From the NCBI GenBank assembly GCA_007751255.1, contig CP036296.1, positions 3,100,001-3,164,000 of the forward strand: a stretch of 64,000 nucleotides of DNA. The letters are read 5' to 3'. The notes beneath the pieces are model-generated. The model worked only from the letters and a program-made list of their open reading frames with translations, was not told where the DNA came from and did not search any database. Positions 25,766 to 36,096 of the stretch are shown here, piece by piece. Each line of letters begins with the position of its first letter. The first letter of the stretch is position 1. The position numbers and the translations under genes were made by a program. This DNA is from Engelhardtia mirabilis. Its GTDB lineage: Bacteria; Planctomycetota; UBA1135; GCA-002686595.

Positions 25766-26886
25766 GGTTGCTCCCGGTCACGGGCCGCGGCCAGGCGACT
25801 TTCGATCACGGCGTCGCCGGGTCGCAACTCCAGTCCGCGTTCGAACCACGTGCGAGCGAGGTCCGCGCGGCCGCAGCGCAGGGCGACGTCGCCCGCGCGA
25901 ACCGCCAGACGGACGTCGCGCACGCGCTCGAAGGCGCGCTGGAGCGCGGCGATCGCATCGACGGGCCGCGTCCGCTGCTCTTCCAGGAAGCGGGCGAGGC
26001 GCAGGGCCACCGGCGACGCCTCGTCGTCCGTCGCCAGCTCGGTCGCGCGCAGGTAGCTGGCCTCGGCCGCATCCAGGAGTCCGACCGCCAACTGTGCGTC
26101 GCCCAGTGCAGCGTGGTTCGGGGCGTGGAAGGGGGCCAGGTCCAGGCTCTGCCCGGCGAACTCGAGGGCGTCGATCAGGGGCACGAAGAGGCGATGTTCT
26201 GCCAGGACCGCCATGCCCTCCTCGCGCTGGCCGAGTTGGAGCAGGGCCCGCCCCAGCCCGAAGCGGGCGCGCTGGTCGATCGGGTTGGAGGCGAGGGCCA
26301 CTCGGAAGCGCTCTTCGGCCTCGGCGAAGCGTCCCTCGCGGGCCAATCGGCGACCCTCGAAACTGGCCAGGCGGGGGTCCTCGGCGCCGAGGACGGCGCC
26401 GGCCCGCTCCAACTCGGCCCCGGCTTCCTCCAGCCGCCCGAGGGCCTCGAAGGCGTCGACCCGCAGTAGGACGTGGTCAGGATCGGCGGGATCGAGATAG
26501 CGCAGGGCCTCGTCGTAGCGCGTCAGGGCGTAGAGCGCCTCACCGCGCAGCCGGTCCGCGGCTGCACCCAGGCTCTCGAGGGCCTCCAGGGCGCCGGAAT
26601 AGCGATGGACCCGCATCAGCCAGGTGCCCAGGCGCTCGGTGGCGGCGGCGGGGTCGGCGACCGCCCCCTCGGACCTCGCGCTCGCCAGGGCCTCGATTGC
26701 CGCCAGGCGCTGGCCGGATTCCCACAGGTCGATGGCTGCCCGCTCGGCGGCGGGGAGGGGCCGCTCTTGGCCGGCGACCGCGGCCGGATCCTGGAGAAAT
26801 CCAGCGTCGTGGGGGGCGCCGAGGGCGACTAGCAGGCCGATGGCGAGGCCGGGGGCGAGGCCGGGGGCGAGTGTGGAGGCTCCCAT
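25762..26886 (-). CDS. TPR-repeat secreted/periplasmic protein
   Basis: From the ATG at 26886 it has 374 residues. A hydrophobic start (LAPGLAPGLAIGLLVALGAP) acts as a signal peptide or anchor. Tetratricopeptide-like helical pairs follow, with the A/G/Y/F spacing of TPRs: LYALTRYDEALRYLDPADPD, GRFAEAEERFRVALASNPID, LLDAAEASYLRATEL, and CGRADLARTWFERGLELRPGD at the end. TPRs mediate protein contacts; the four-base overlap with the UnbV lipoprotein gene suggests the two products work together at the cell surface. A GTG three codons upstream is an alternative start. Confidence 0.8.
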   Translation of the reverse strand: MGASTLAPGLAPGLAIGLLVALGAPHDAGFLQDPAAVAGQERPLPAAERAAIDLWESGQRLAAIEALASARSEGAVADPAAATERLGTWLMRVHRYSGALEALESLGAAADRLRGEALYALTRYDEALRYLDPADPDHVLLRVDAFEALGRLEEAGAELERAGAVLGAEDPRLASFEGRRLAREGRFAEAEERFRVALASNPIDQRARFGLGRALLQLGQREEGMAVLAEHRLFVPLIDALEFAGQSLDLAPFHAPNHAALGDAQLAVGLLDAAEASYLRATELATDDEASPVALRLARFLEEQRTRPVDAIAALQRAFERVRDVRLAVRAGDVALRCGRADLARTWFERGLELRPGDAVIESRLAAARDREQP

Positions 26887-26989
26887 CAGAGACACGCAGT
26901 GTGGCGGGCCAGGTTCCGGTGAACCACCGTCCGCTGGGCTCAGTCTACCCTCGGGTAGCCGCCCGCTCCCCCGGGCGACCGCGCGCGCG

Positions 26990-30442
<3,453 letters not shown>

Positions 30443-30469
30443 GCGCGGCACGTCGGCCGCCACAGGTGC

Positions 30470-32512
30470 TCAGCGGCCCTCGCCGTCGAGCGGGCCCTTC
30501 CACGCCAAGCCCACGCGGTAAGGGGCCAGGGCCTTGGCCGGCAGGATCGACTCGAGCGTCAGGTGGACGTCGGGATCGAAGCTGGCCTCGACAAAGCGCG
30601 TCCGCACGCCCCAACCGAAGGCCACGAAGTAGCGCTCGTAGAGCTGGGGCGGCAGGCTGTCGCTGCACTCCAGGATCGTGAACAGCAGGCGCTCGTAGGG
30701 TGTCGCCCGGCGGCCCAGTTGGCAGCCCATGCCCTCCACGATCGACATCCGCATCGGCGCCGGCAGCTTGGTCACGAACTCGAATCCGGCGCGCGCTGCC
30801 AGGGCGGCGTCGAGGTCGGGACGACCGACCTCCAGTCGTTTGAGGTAGGCGCCCTGCTGCTGCGTCAACTGGCGGCCGGCGCCGCGCAGGAACCAGATCG
30901 CGTCACGGGGCTCCATCAGCTCGACGCTGCTGACGAGGAAGTCGGAGATGCGCTTGCCGACGTCCTTCATGGCAGCGCTCGGTCCGTTCTCGGCCGCGCC
31001 TTGCGTGCCGTAGAACCCGATCACGCACAGCTCGAACTCGGCGACCTCGGGGCTGTGGCGCGCGACGTGCGCCAGGAGCTTGGGCAGGCTCGCCGGCGTG
31101 ACCCGTTCCGGCGGTGCGAACGTCTCGATATGCATCATCGGTCGCACCTCGGCCCAATCCGGGTCGACGCGATCGACGAGGGCCAGGCGGCGGTCCAGGT
31201 CGTCCGGCTCCGAGTAGGCCAGGTGGTCGAGGAAGAGCCCGAATTCGGTGGCCAGGATCGGCGGCTGGGAGCTGCCCACGCCCAGGTGGATCAAGGGCGC
31301 CACGCCGGCGATGCCACCGACGCTGAGCACACAGGTCGTGCCGATCGCGGCGGCGCGCGGCAGGGAGCGCACGAGGTTCGCCACCAGGAACAAGAGCGCC
31401 GGCAGGATCGGGAAGAAGTAGCGGCTCCCCATGCCGTCCAACCAGGCGTCGATGTTCACCCGGAAGTCGGTGATGGAGTAGGCCCCCAGAAGCGCCGCCA
31501 CGTGCAGCAGCGAGTACAGGACCAGGGCCTGGTCCGTGCTCGGGTGGGGCCGGCGGGGGAGCAACTTCGACCAGGGGAAGCCGATCAGGGCGTAGAGCCC
31601 CGCGGCGGCGCAGGCCAGGGTCAGGAGCCAGCCGGCCCAGCTCGCGCCGAACTGGACGTAGAGCCACGAGCCCGGCAGGTCGACGGTCACAGCCTCGGCC
31701 AGCTTGCCTGCCATGGCCAGCGGGCCGCCGTCCTCGAAGCGCGAGGCCATGGGCTTGTTGACCACCGTCGCCGAGCGAGTCACCACGGGGATCAGGGCGA
31801 TCAGCGGTGCGGCGGTCAGGGCGGCCAAGGCCAGGCGCCAGTTCAGAAGGAAGCGACGATCGCGGCACCACCAGGCGGCGGCCACGGCCGGCGCTGCGAC
31901 CCAGACCTGCATCGAGAAGAACAGGCCGGCCCCGATGAGCAAACCCAGGGCCAGGTGGGCCTTGGTCGAAAGGGGCGTGCCCGGCCGACCGGCCAGGATC
32001 ACCGCCAGGGGCGCGAGCACGAAGGGGATCGTGTCGGCGTGGCTGCCCAGGGCCAGCACGTCGACCATCTGGAAAGCCGGGGGGCCGAACGCCAAGAGCA
32101 GCGCGGCGGTGATCCCGGCCAAGAGCCCCAGGTGGCGTCCCGATAGATAGGCGACTAGCCCGGCAGAAAGCCCGGAGAAGCCCACCGCCAGGGTCTTGAC
32201 CATGACCAGAGTCGGACCGCCAACGGCGAGCAGGGGCACCAGCAGGAGGCCGAAGACCACGCTGCCTCTCAGGTGGGCGATGATCGGCAGGCGCTCGGGA
32301 TTCAGCTCGACCCCGTTCAAGAGGGCCCAGGCGAAAGTCGCGCTGTAGCGCTCGAGTTCGACCTCGTCGAGCCGCGACCAGGCCACCAGGCCGCGCACCA
32401 CGACCGTCAGCAGTACCGCTCCCGCCGTCAGCCAGAAGATCGGGCGGGAGTCGTCGGGCGAGGCCGGACCCGTTGCTTTCGAGTCGTCGGGGCTGGGGGG
32501 CGAGGCGGGCAT
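30470..32512 (-). CDS. polytopic membrane protein, possible GT-C type glycosyltransferase
   Basis: From the ATG at 32512 it has 680 residues. About ten to twelve hydrophobic helices span residues 30-430 (for example FWLTAGAVLLTVVVRGLVAW and LAGITAALLLAFGPPAF), followed by a 250-residue soluble C-terminal domain. An acidic stretch after the first helix (SRLDEVELERYS) is in the place of the catalytic loop of GT-C enzymes, but no definitive motif is visible. The soluble domain (FELCVIGFYGTQG, GMGCQLGRR) resembles nothing I can name. It is convergent with the hybrid kinase and followed upstream by the CHI-like gene. Treat the enzyme class as a guess. Confidence 0.6.
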   Translation of the reverse strand: MPASPPSPDDSKATGPASPDDSRPIFWLTAGAVLLTVVVRGLVAWSRLDEVELERYSATFAWALLNGVELNPERLPIIAHLRGSVVFGLLLVPLLAVGGPTLVMVKTLAVGFSGLSAGLVAYLSGRHLGLLAGITAALLLAFGPPAFQMVDVLALGSHADTIPFVLAPLAVILAGRPGTPLSTKAHLALGLLIGAGLFFSMQVWVAAPAVAAAWWCRDRRFLLNWRLALAALTAAPLIALIPVVTRSATVVNKPMASRFEDGGPLAMAGKLAEAVTVDLPGSWLYVQFGASWAGWLLTLACAAAGLYALIGFPWSKLLPRRPHPSTDQALVLYSLLHVAALLGAYSITDFRVNIDAWLDGMGSRYFFPILPALLFLVANLVRSLPRAAAIGTTCVLSVGGIAGVAPLIHLGVGSSQPPILATEFGLFLDHLAYSEPDDLDRRLALVDRVDPDWAEVRPMMHIETFAPPERVTPASLPKLLAHVARHSPEVAEFELCVIGFYGTQGAAENGPSAAMKDVGKRISDFLVSSVELMEPRDAIWFLRGAGRQLTQQQGAYLKRLEVGRPDLDAALAARAGFEFVTKLPAPMRMSIVEGMGCQLGRRATPYERLLFTILECSDSLPPQLYERYFVAFGWGVRTRFVEASFDPDVHLTLESILPAKALAPYRVGLAWKGPLDGEGR

Positions 32513-32678
32513 CGAGGAGGGGGCGGGGCCGAATCCTACGTCGCCGCGGGGGCTCGGGCCACGAGCGACGGGTCGACTCCTCGCGGGCACGGGCCAACCG
32601 CGAGGGCCCGGACGGTGGTTCGGGCCATGCTTCGGACCGGGGCTCGGACCAAACAGCGGACCGCGCTGCTGAGCGCCG

Positions 32679-33458
32679 TCAGCGCCCGGACTCGGCTCCG
32701 CCGCCGGGCTCCGCGACCGGCTTCGGCGGGAGCTTCACCGTCAGGATCGACGGGATTCGCGACGCCATCTTCTTGCGACCGGCCTCCTCGATCGGGTCGC
32801 TGCCCAGGTACACGTCGAACAGCGCCCAGCACAGCCCCGGCGAGCGCAGTTCCGGCTGCAGCTCGCCGTCGATGGTCGTGCGCAGCACGCCGCCCTTGGT
32901 CCAGCTGAAGACCAGCTCGGCCCCCTTGCGAAGCTTGTCGATGTCGAACAGGCCCTTGAACGTCTCCAGCTCGGCGGTGGCGTCGGGCAGTTCCATCTCG
33001 TCGCGGGCCTTGGCGATGCGCGGCGCCAGGCTGCCGTCGAAGGCCTCGACCACGTCCTCGGCGTCCACGTTGCGAACGAACACGATCCGCAGGGTCTTCT
33101 CGATCTTGTCGGACATCAGCGCGGCGTAGAACTCCTCGTCCTTGCCGAGCTGCTTCGCCGTGCGGTCGGTGAAGGCGCCGAGCTGCTCCTGGACCGCCCA
33201 CGGATCCACGTACAACCCGTAGGCGTAGACGTTGACGCTGAAGACGGTCTTGTCGCGCACCGCCACGCCGGTGATGTGCTGGACCCCGCCCGGTTGCTCC
33301 AGGGTCGGACCCAGGGCCCGGCGGACCACGGGGAAGTCGACCTTGGTGTCGGACTCCCTGATGGTCTCGACCGCGTCCCCCTGGAGACCCGCAGTGGTGA
33401 CCAGGACGGCGCCCGCGGACGCGAGCAGGAACTTGGCGAACGTGGCCTTCAGGAGCAT
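32679..33458 (-). CDS. chalcone isomerase-like secreted protein
   Basis: A signal peptide (FLLASAGAVLVTTAGLQG) precedes a CHI-fold core: ITGVAVRDKTVFSVNVYAYG, LRIVFVRNVDAEDVVEAF, then ELVFSWTKGGVLRTTIDGE and PGLCWALFDVYLGSDPIEE. This order (VAVR, VY-AYGLY, LR-V, W-LFD-YLG-P) is that of bacterial chalcone-isomerase-like proteins. Those usually lack flavonoid chemistry and may bind fatty acids or other ligands. It is 259 residues long with a Pro/Gly-rich tail. The downstream lipid kinase and upstream membrane protein are on the same strand, so a lipid-related role is plausible but unproven. Confidence 0.75.
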   Translation of the reverse strand: MLLKATFAKFLLASAGAVLVTTAGLQGDAVETIRESDTKVDFPVVRRALGPTLEQPGGVQHITGVAVRDKTVFSVNVYAYGLYVDPWAVQEQLGAFTDRTAKQLGKDEEFYAALMSDKIEKTLRIVFVRNVDAEDVVEAFDGSLAPRIAKARDEMELPDATAELETFKGLFDIDKLRKGAELVFSWTKGGVLRTTIDGELQPELRSPGLCWALFDVYLGSDPIEEAGRKKMASRIPSILTVKLPPKPVAEPGGGAESGR

Positions 33459-33506
33459 TGTCGATCTTCCTCGTTGGGCGCCGACCGATTCGACGCGGGC
33501 TGCATG

Positions 33507-34214
33507 CTACCCCCGCGCGCCTCGGGCCAGCAGCCGCGCGGCGCGCGGATCCACCCGCAGGTCGCAGCGGCGGGCCGAGAGCAGCTCGCCGTCGACCACC
33601 AGGCCGCCGTTCCCCTCCAGGTCCACGCTGCAGTGGACCAAGCGACGGCTGGCCACCAGGGGGTTCTCCACGTGGCTGCCGTCGAAGACGCCCTGGAGCA
33701 CCGCCGCCAAGCGCAGCCGCGATCCGCGCCGGATGACGGTCAGGTCCAGCTCGCCGTCGTCGAGCAGGGCCGCGGGGGCGATCCGCATCCCGCGCCCCGC
33801 GTGCCGAGTGACGGTGATGCAGGCCAAGAGGTCCGAGTCCACGGACGCGCCGTCGAGGCGAGCGCCAGCCCCAATGAGGCGCGGTCGCAGCAGCTCGGCC
33901 ACGGCCGCCACCGAGTTGCCCGACCCCGCGGGCACGACCACGATCGGCGGCAGCGGTCCGCGCTCGGCCAGGCCGTTGACCACATCGAACAGCGTTTCGT
34001 CGCCGCCCGCCACCGCGACGGCGGATGCGTCGCCCAGATCGAGCTCGCGCGCGAACCGGCGCGTCTCCGCCGCCGACGCGCCGGTGTGGCTCTCGAGGCT
34101 CCACCCCGACGCTTGCATGCGCCGGTTCATTCGCGCGCAGGCATCGAGGGCACGACCGCCCCCGGCGAAGGGGTTCGCGATGCAGGGCAAGCGGCGTTCG
34201 CTTCGGCCGGTCAT
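33507..34214 (-). CDS. diacylglycerol kinase-family lipid kinase, compact form
   Basis: Lipid kinases of the DgkB/YegS family phosphorylate diacylglycerol or related lipids. Seen here: NPFAGGG at the N-terminus, the nucleotide motif AVAGGDETLFDVVNGL (Gly-Gly-Asp-Glu, where Gly-Gly-Asp-Gly is usual), VPAGSGNS (for P-x-G-T-x-N), the second-domain strand APAALLDDGELDLTVIR, and near the end VVDGELL. At 235 residues it is about 60 short of the family, and the missing part lies between GSGN and APAALL, inside the second domain. The reading frame is intact. The activity of this reduced form is uncertain. Confidence 0.8.
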   Translation of the reverse strand: MTGRSERRLPCIANPFAGGGRALDACARMNRRMQASGWSLESHTGASAAETRRFARELDLGDASAVAVAGGDETLFDVVNGLAERGPLPPIVVVPAGSGNSVAAVAELLRPRLIGAGARLDGASVDSDLLACITVTRHAGRGMRIAPAALLDDGELDLTVIRRGSRLRLAAVLQGVFDGSHVENPLVASRRLVHCSVDLEGNGGLVVDGELLSARRCDLRVDPRAARLLARGARG

Positions 34215-34275
34215 CGGCGCAGGCTGTGTGAGGGCCGCCCGACTCCACGCGCGGAGCCGCGAGTGCGAGCAGTCT

Positions 34276-34752
34276 TCACGGACGAGCGAAGCGCCCCAGT
34301 TGCGGCCGGGCGATCCGGAGCCAGTCCTCAGTGTTCATGATGACCGAGTGGTGTAGCGACGCGGCGTTGAAGGCGATGCGGTCGTTGGCCAGGAAGCCCT
34401 CGTCGAGGAGCAACGGCAGGGCGAGGATCGGCTCACCGAAGGGCGGCACGCAGCCCGGCACGAGGCCGGTCAGCTCGTGCAACTCCTCGCGGGTGGCGAA
34501 GCGCGCCCCGGATTGGCCCAGATGCCTCCGCACCGCGTTGGCATCCACCCGCGCCGAGGCGCTGAGCACGCACAGCGCGAAGTGGGGCCCGACCTTCAAC
34601 AACAGCGACTTGCCCCCGATCTCGAGCGGCTCGCCCCGCGCCGCGGCCGATTCCTCGGAGGTGCGCGTCGCGTCGTGCTCGACGAAGCGATAGGGGACGC
34701 CCGCGCCATCGAGCAGCGCGACGATCTTCTCGGTCAAGGGCGGGAGTTCCAC
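34276..34752 (-). CDS. YbaK/ProX-type aminoacyl-tRNA deacylase
   Basis: Free-standing trans-editing domain of 158 residues that hydrolyses mischarged aminoacyl-tRNA. Family features are GVPYRFVEHDA, the catalytic-loop lysine in GGKSLLLKVG (about Lys48), GLVPGCVPPFG and the late asparagine region DRIAFNAASLHHSV. The substrate (Ala-, Cys- or Ser-tRNA) cannot be chosen by eye. The start codon is a GTG at 34752. Its upstream side abuts the large palindrome at 34791, leaving only about 40 bp of normal upstream sequence, so the palindrome may sit in its promoter. Confidence 0.85.
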   Translation of the reverse strand: MELPPLTEKIVALLDGAGVPYRFVEHDATRTSEESAAARGEPLEIGGKSLLLKVGPHFALCVLSASARVDANAVRRHLGQSGARFATREELHELTGLVPGCVPPFGEPILALPLLLDEGFLANDRIAFNAASLHHSVIMNTEDWLRIARPQLGRFARP

Positions 34753-34790
34753 CGCCAGAGGTTAGACGAGGCTGTTGGGGGTGCGGCGCG

Positions 34791-34939
34791 GGGATCCGTT
34801 GGGACGTACGGTGCCGGGACCCCTTGTCCCGCGCGGAGCGGGGAGGGTGGCCGCCAGAGGCGGCCACCCTCCCCGCTCCGCGCGGGACAAGGGGTCCCGG
34901 CACCGTACGTCCCAGGCACCGTACGTCCCAACGGATCCC
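34791..34939. repeat. nested palindromic repeat with 56-bp perfect arms
   Basis: Inner arms at 34800-34855 and 34859-34914 are perfect reverse complements with a 3-base AGA loop. In addition, the outer 25 bases at 34791-34815 are the reverse complement of 34915-34939, because the 16-mer GGCACCGTACGTCCCA is duplicated in tandem on the right (34899-34914 and 34915-34930). The whole could extrude as a long cruciform or form a very stable RNA hairpin. It contains no gene. It resembles a large REP/foldback-type element; I see no transposase. Confidence 0.9.
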
Positions 34940-34958
34940 GGCTTGCTAGGCTCGGACC

Positions 34959-35444
34959 ATGCCCCGCAAGCGCGAGACCGGACAGCCCACTCCGAAGAAG
35001 CTGCGCGACTTCGGGCTGGTGACCCTCGCGGCTCTCGTCGGCCTGGCTTGGTGGACGACCCAGGTGGTGGGGGGCCAAGCGGTGAACCCCGAGTTGATGG
35101 ATCAGACGATGCCGACCCCTGTGCCCGAGGGGGTCCACTTGGTCTGCCCCGACCCGACCCTGGTTGCCAGCTCCGTCGCCGTGGCGCCGTTCGTACTGCG
35201 CACCGACATCTACAGCCGTGGTCGGCTGCGGGAGCGTCGCTGGTCGATCTGGACACCGGTGTTCGAGCGTGAACTCGGCAGGCGTTTGTGTGTCCCATGG
35301 GCCGGGTTCAACCGACGGTCCGCCCGAAGAGGTCTAGTGTCCTGGATCAGAAATTCGGCGTCACTTCCCGGGCTCCGATCGCCGCTGGAGTCGCCAGCGC
35401 CTCCTCCGAGTATCGCAGCGGATACGCGTCGTCGGCGCGCCTAG
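34959..35444 (+). CDS. small single-TM protein, C-terminus replaced by repeat element
   Basis: A 161-residue product with a basic N-terminus and one transmembrane helix (LVTLAALVGLAWWTTQVVGG), then a short outer domain (SSVAVAPFVLRTDI, RERRWSIWTPVFERELG). It is a tandem paralog of the gene at 35504: the pattern WW-TQ-VGG-AV, SVAV-PFVLRTDI and ERRWS-WTP-F is shared. Residues 127-161 are encoded by the inserted 161-bp inverted-repeat element, which also supplies the stop, so the native end is lost. It may be a functional membrane peptide or a decaying copy. Function unknown; no family recognised. Confidence 0.6.
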   Translation: MPRKRETGQPTPKKLRDFGLVTLAALVGLAWWTTQVVGGQAVNPELMDQTMPTPVPEGVHLVCPDPTLVASSVAVAPFVLRTDIYSRGRLRERRWSIWTPVFERELGRRLCVPWAGFNRRSARRGLVSWIRNSASLPGLRSPLESPAPPPSIAADTRRRRA

Positions 35445-35497
35445 CCAGCATCGATCGGACCTCCGGGCAGTGACGCCGAATTTCTGATCCAGGACAC
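35337..35497. mobile_element. MITE-like inverted-repeat element, 161 bp
   Basis: The ends carry a perfect 29-bp inverted repeat, GTGTCCTGGATCAGAAATTC followed by GGCGTCACT at 35337-35365, with its reverse complement at 35469-35497. The similarity continues inward imperfectly for about another 24 bp, so the element is nearly one long hairpin. It has no coding capacity. Local base use (GAAATTC) differs from the neighbours. I see no clear target-site duplication. Size, long terminal repeats and lack of a transposase fit a miniature element moved in trans. It lies inside the 3' end of the first small-TM gene and 6 bp before the second. Confidence 0.85.
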
Positions 35498-35503
35498 AAG
35501 TCC

Positions 35504-36001
35504 ATGAATCCGATAGCGCCGCGCAAGCAAACCCGTTCCATCACGCTGGGGGATCTCGTCCTGGTGACCCTTGCCCTGCTGGTCGCGGTCAGTTGGTGGG
35601 TGACCCAGACCGTGGGCGGTCCAGCGGTGGACGGCCGCGCTGCCTTGCCGTGGGAGCTGGCCCTGGTGGATCGCTCGACATCGCCATCGGGCCTGTCCCG
35701 CTTGCCGGCGGGTACCGTGGTCGAGCTTCCGGGCTTGAACAGGACCGCGAAGTCGGTCGCCGTGGTGCCGTTCGTCCTGCGCACCGACATCTCCGTGCAC
35801 GGCAGCCTGAGCGAGCGCCGCTGGTCGCTCTGGACGCCCCTGTTCCAGCGCACGCTCCACAGCGAGCAATACGGGACCGTTGCGACGGGTGGAGACTGGC
35901 TCGAGGCCTTGGGCTACGCCGCTGGACCGGGGTCCGCCGCTGGACCGGGGTCCGCCGCTGGACCGGGCGAGGCCGCGGCTGACGGAGGCTCGCCCCCGTA
36001 G
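35504..36001 (+). CDS. small single-TM protein, intact paralog
   Basis: 165 residues: basic N-terminus, one transmembrane helix (LVLVTLALLVAVSWWVTQTVGG), then a 100-residue outer part with KSVAVVPFVLRTDI and ERRWSLWTPLFQRTL. It is the second copy of a tandem duplication with the gene at 34959. The C-terminus is a low-complexity AAGPGS tail made by an 18-bp DNA repeat. Its first codon is 6 bp beyond the MITE-like element, so its original upstream region has been displaced and the element may now supply its ribosome site or promoter. No family recognised. Confidence 0.7.
   Translation: MNPIAPRKQTRSITLGDLVLVTLALLVAVSWWVTQTVGGPAVDGRAALPWELALVDRSTSPSGLSRLPAGTVVELPGLNRTAKSVAVVPFVLRTDISVHGSLSERRWSLWTPLFQRTLHSEQYGTVATGGDWLEALGYAAGPGSAAGPGSAAGPGEAAADGGSPP
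35918..35967 (+). repeat. 18-bp tandem repeat, about 2.8 copies
   Basis: Unit GCCGCTGGACCGGGGTCC repeats at 35918, 35936 and partially 35954. As 18 is a multiple of three, it adds AAGPGS units in frame to the C-terminal tail of the small-TM protein, so copy number could vary without frameshift. Confidence 0.85.
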
Positions 36002-36096
36002 ATCGATCCGCGCCCTGCTGCGGTTGCGGCCCTGTTTTGGCGCAGGCCGTGGGCTGCATCCTCGGACCGGCGCGCCGGCCCTGCTAGCTTGCGCCA

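Noticed and set aside
32513-34248. Long minus-strand frame overlapping the membrane protein, CHI-like and lipid kinase genes
   Set aside because: A +1-frame shadow of the three genes with Arg/Gly/Ala-rich composition and no motif.
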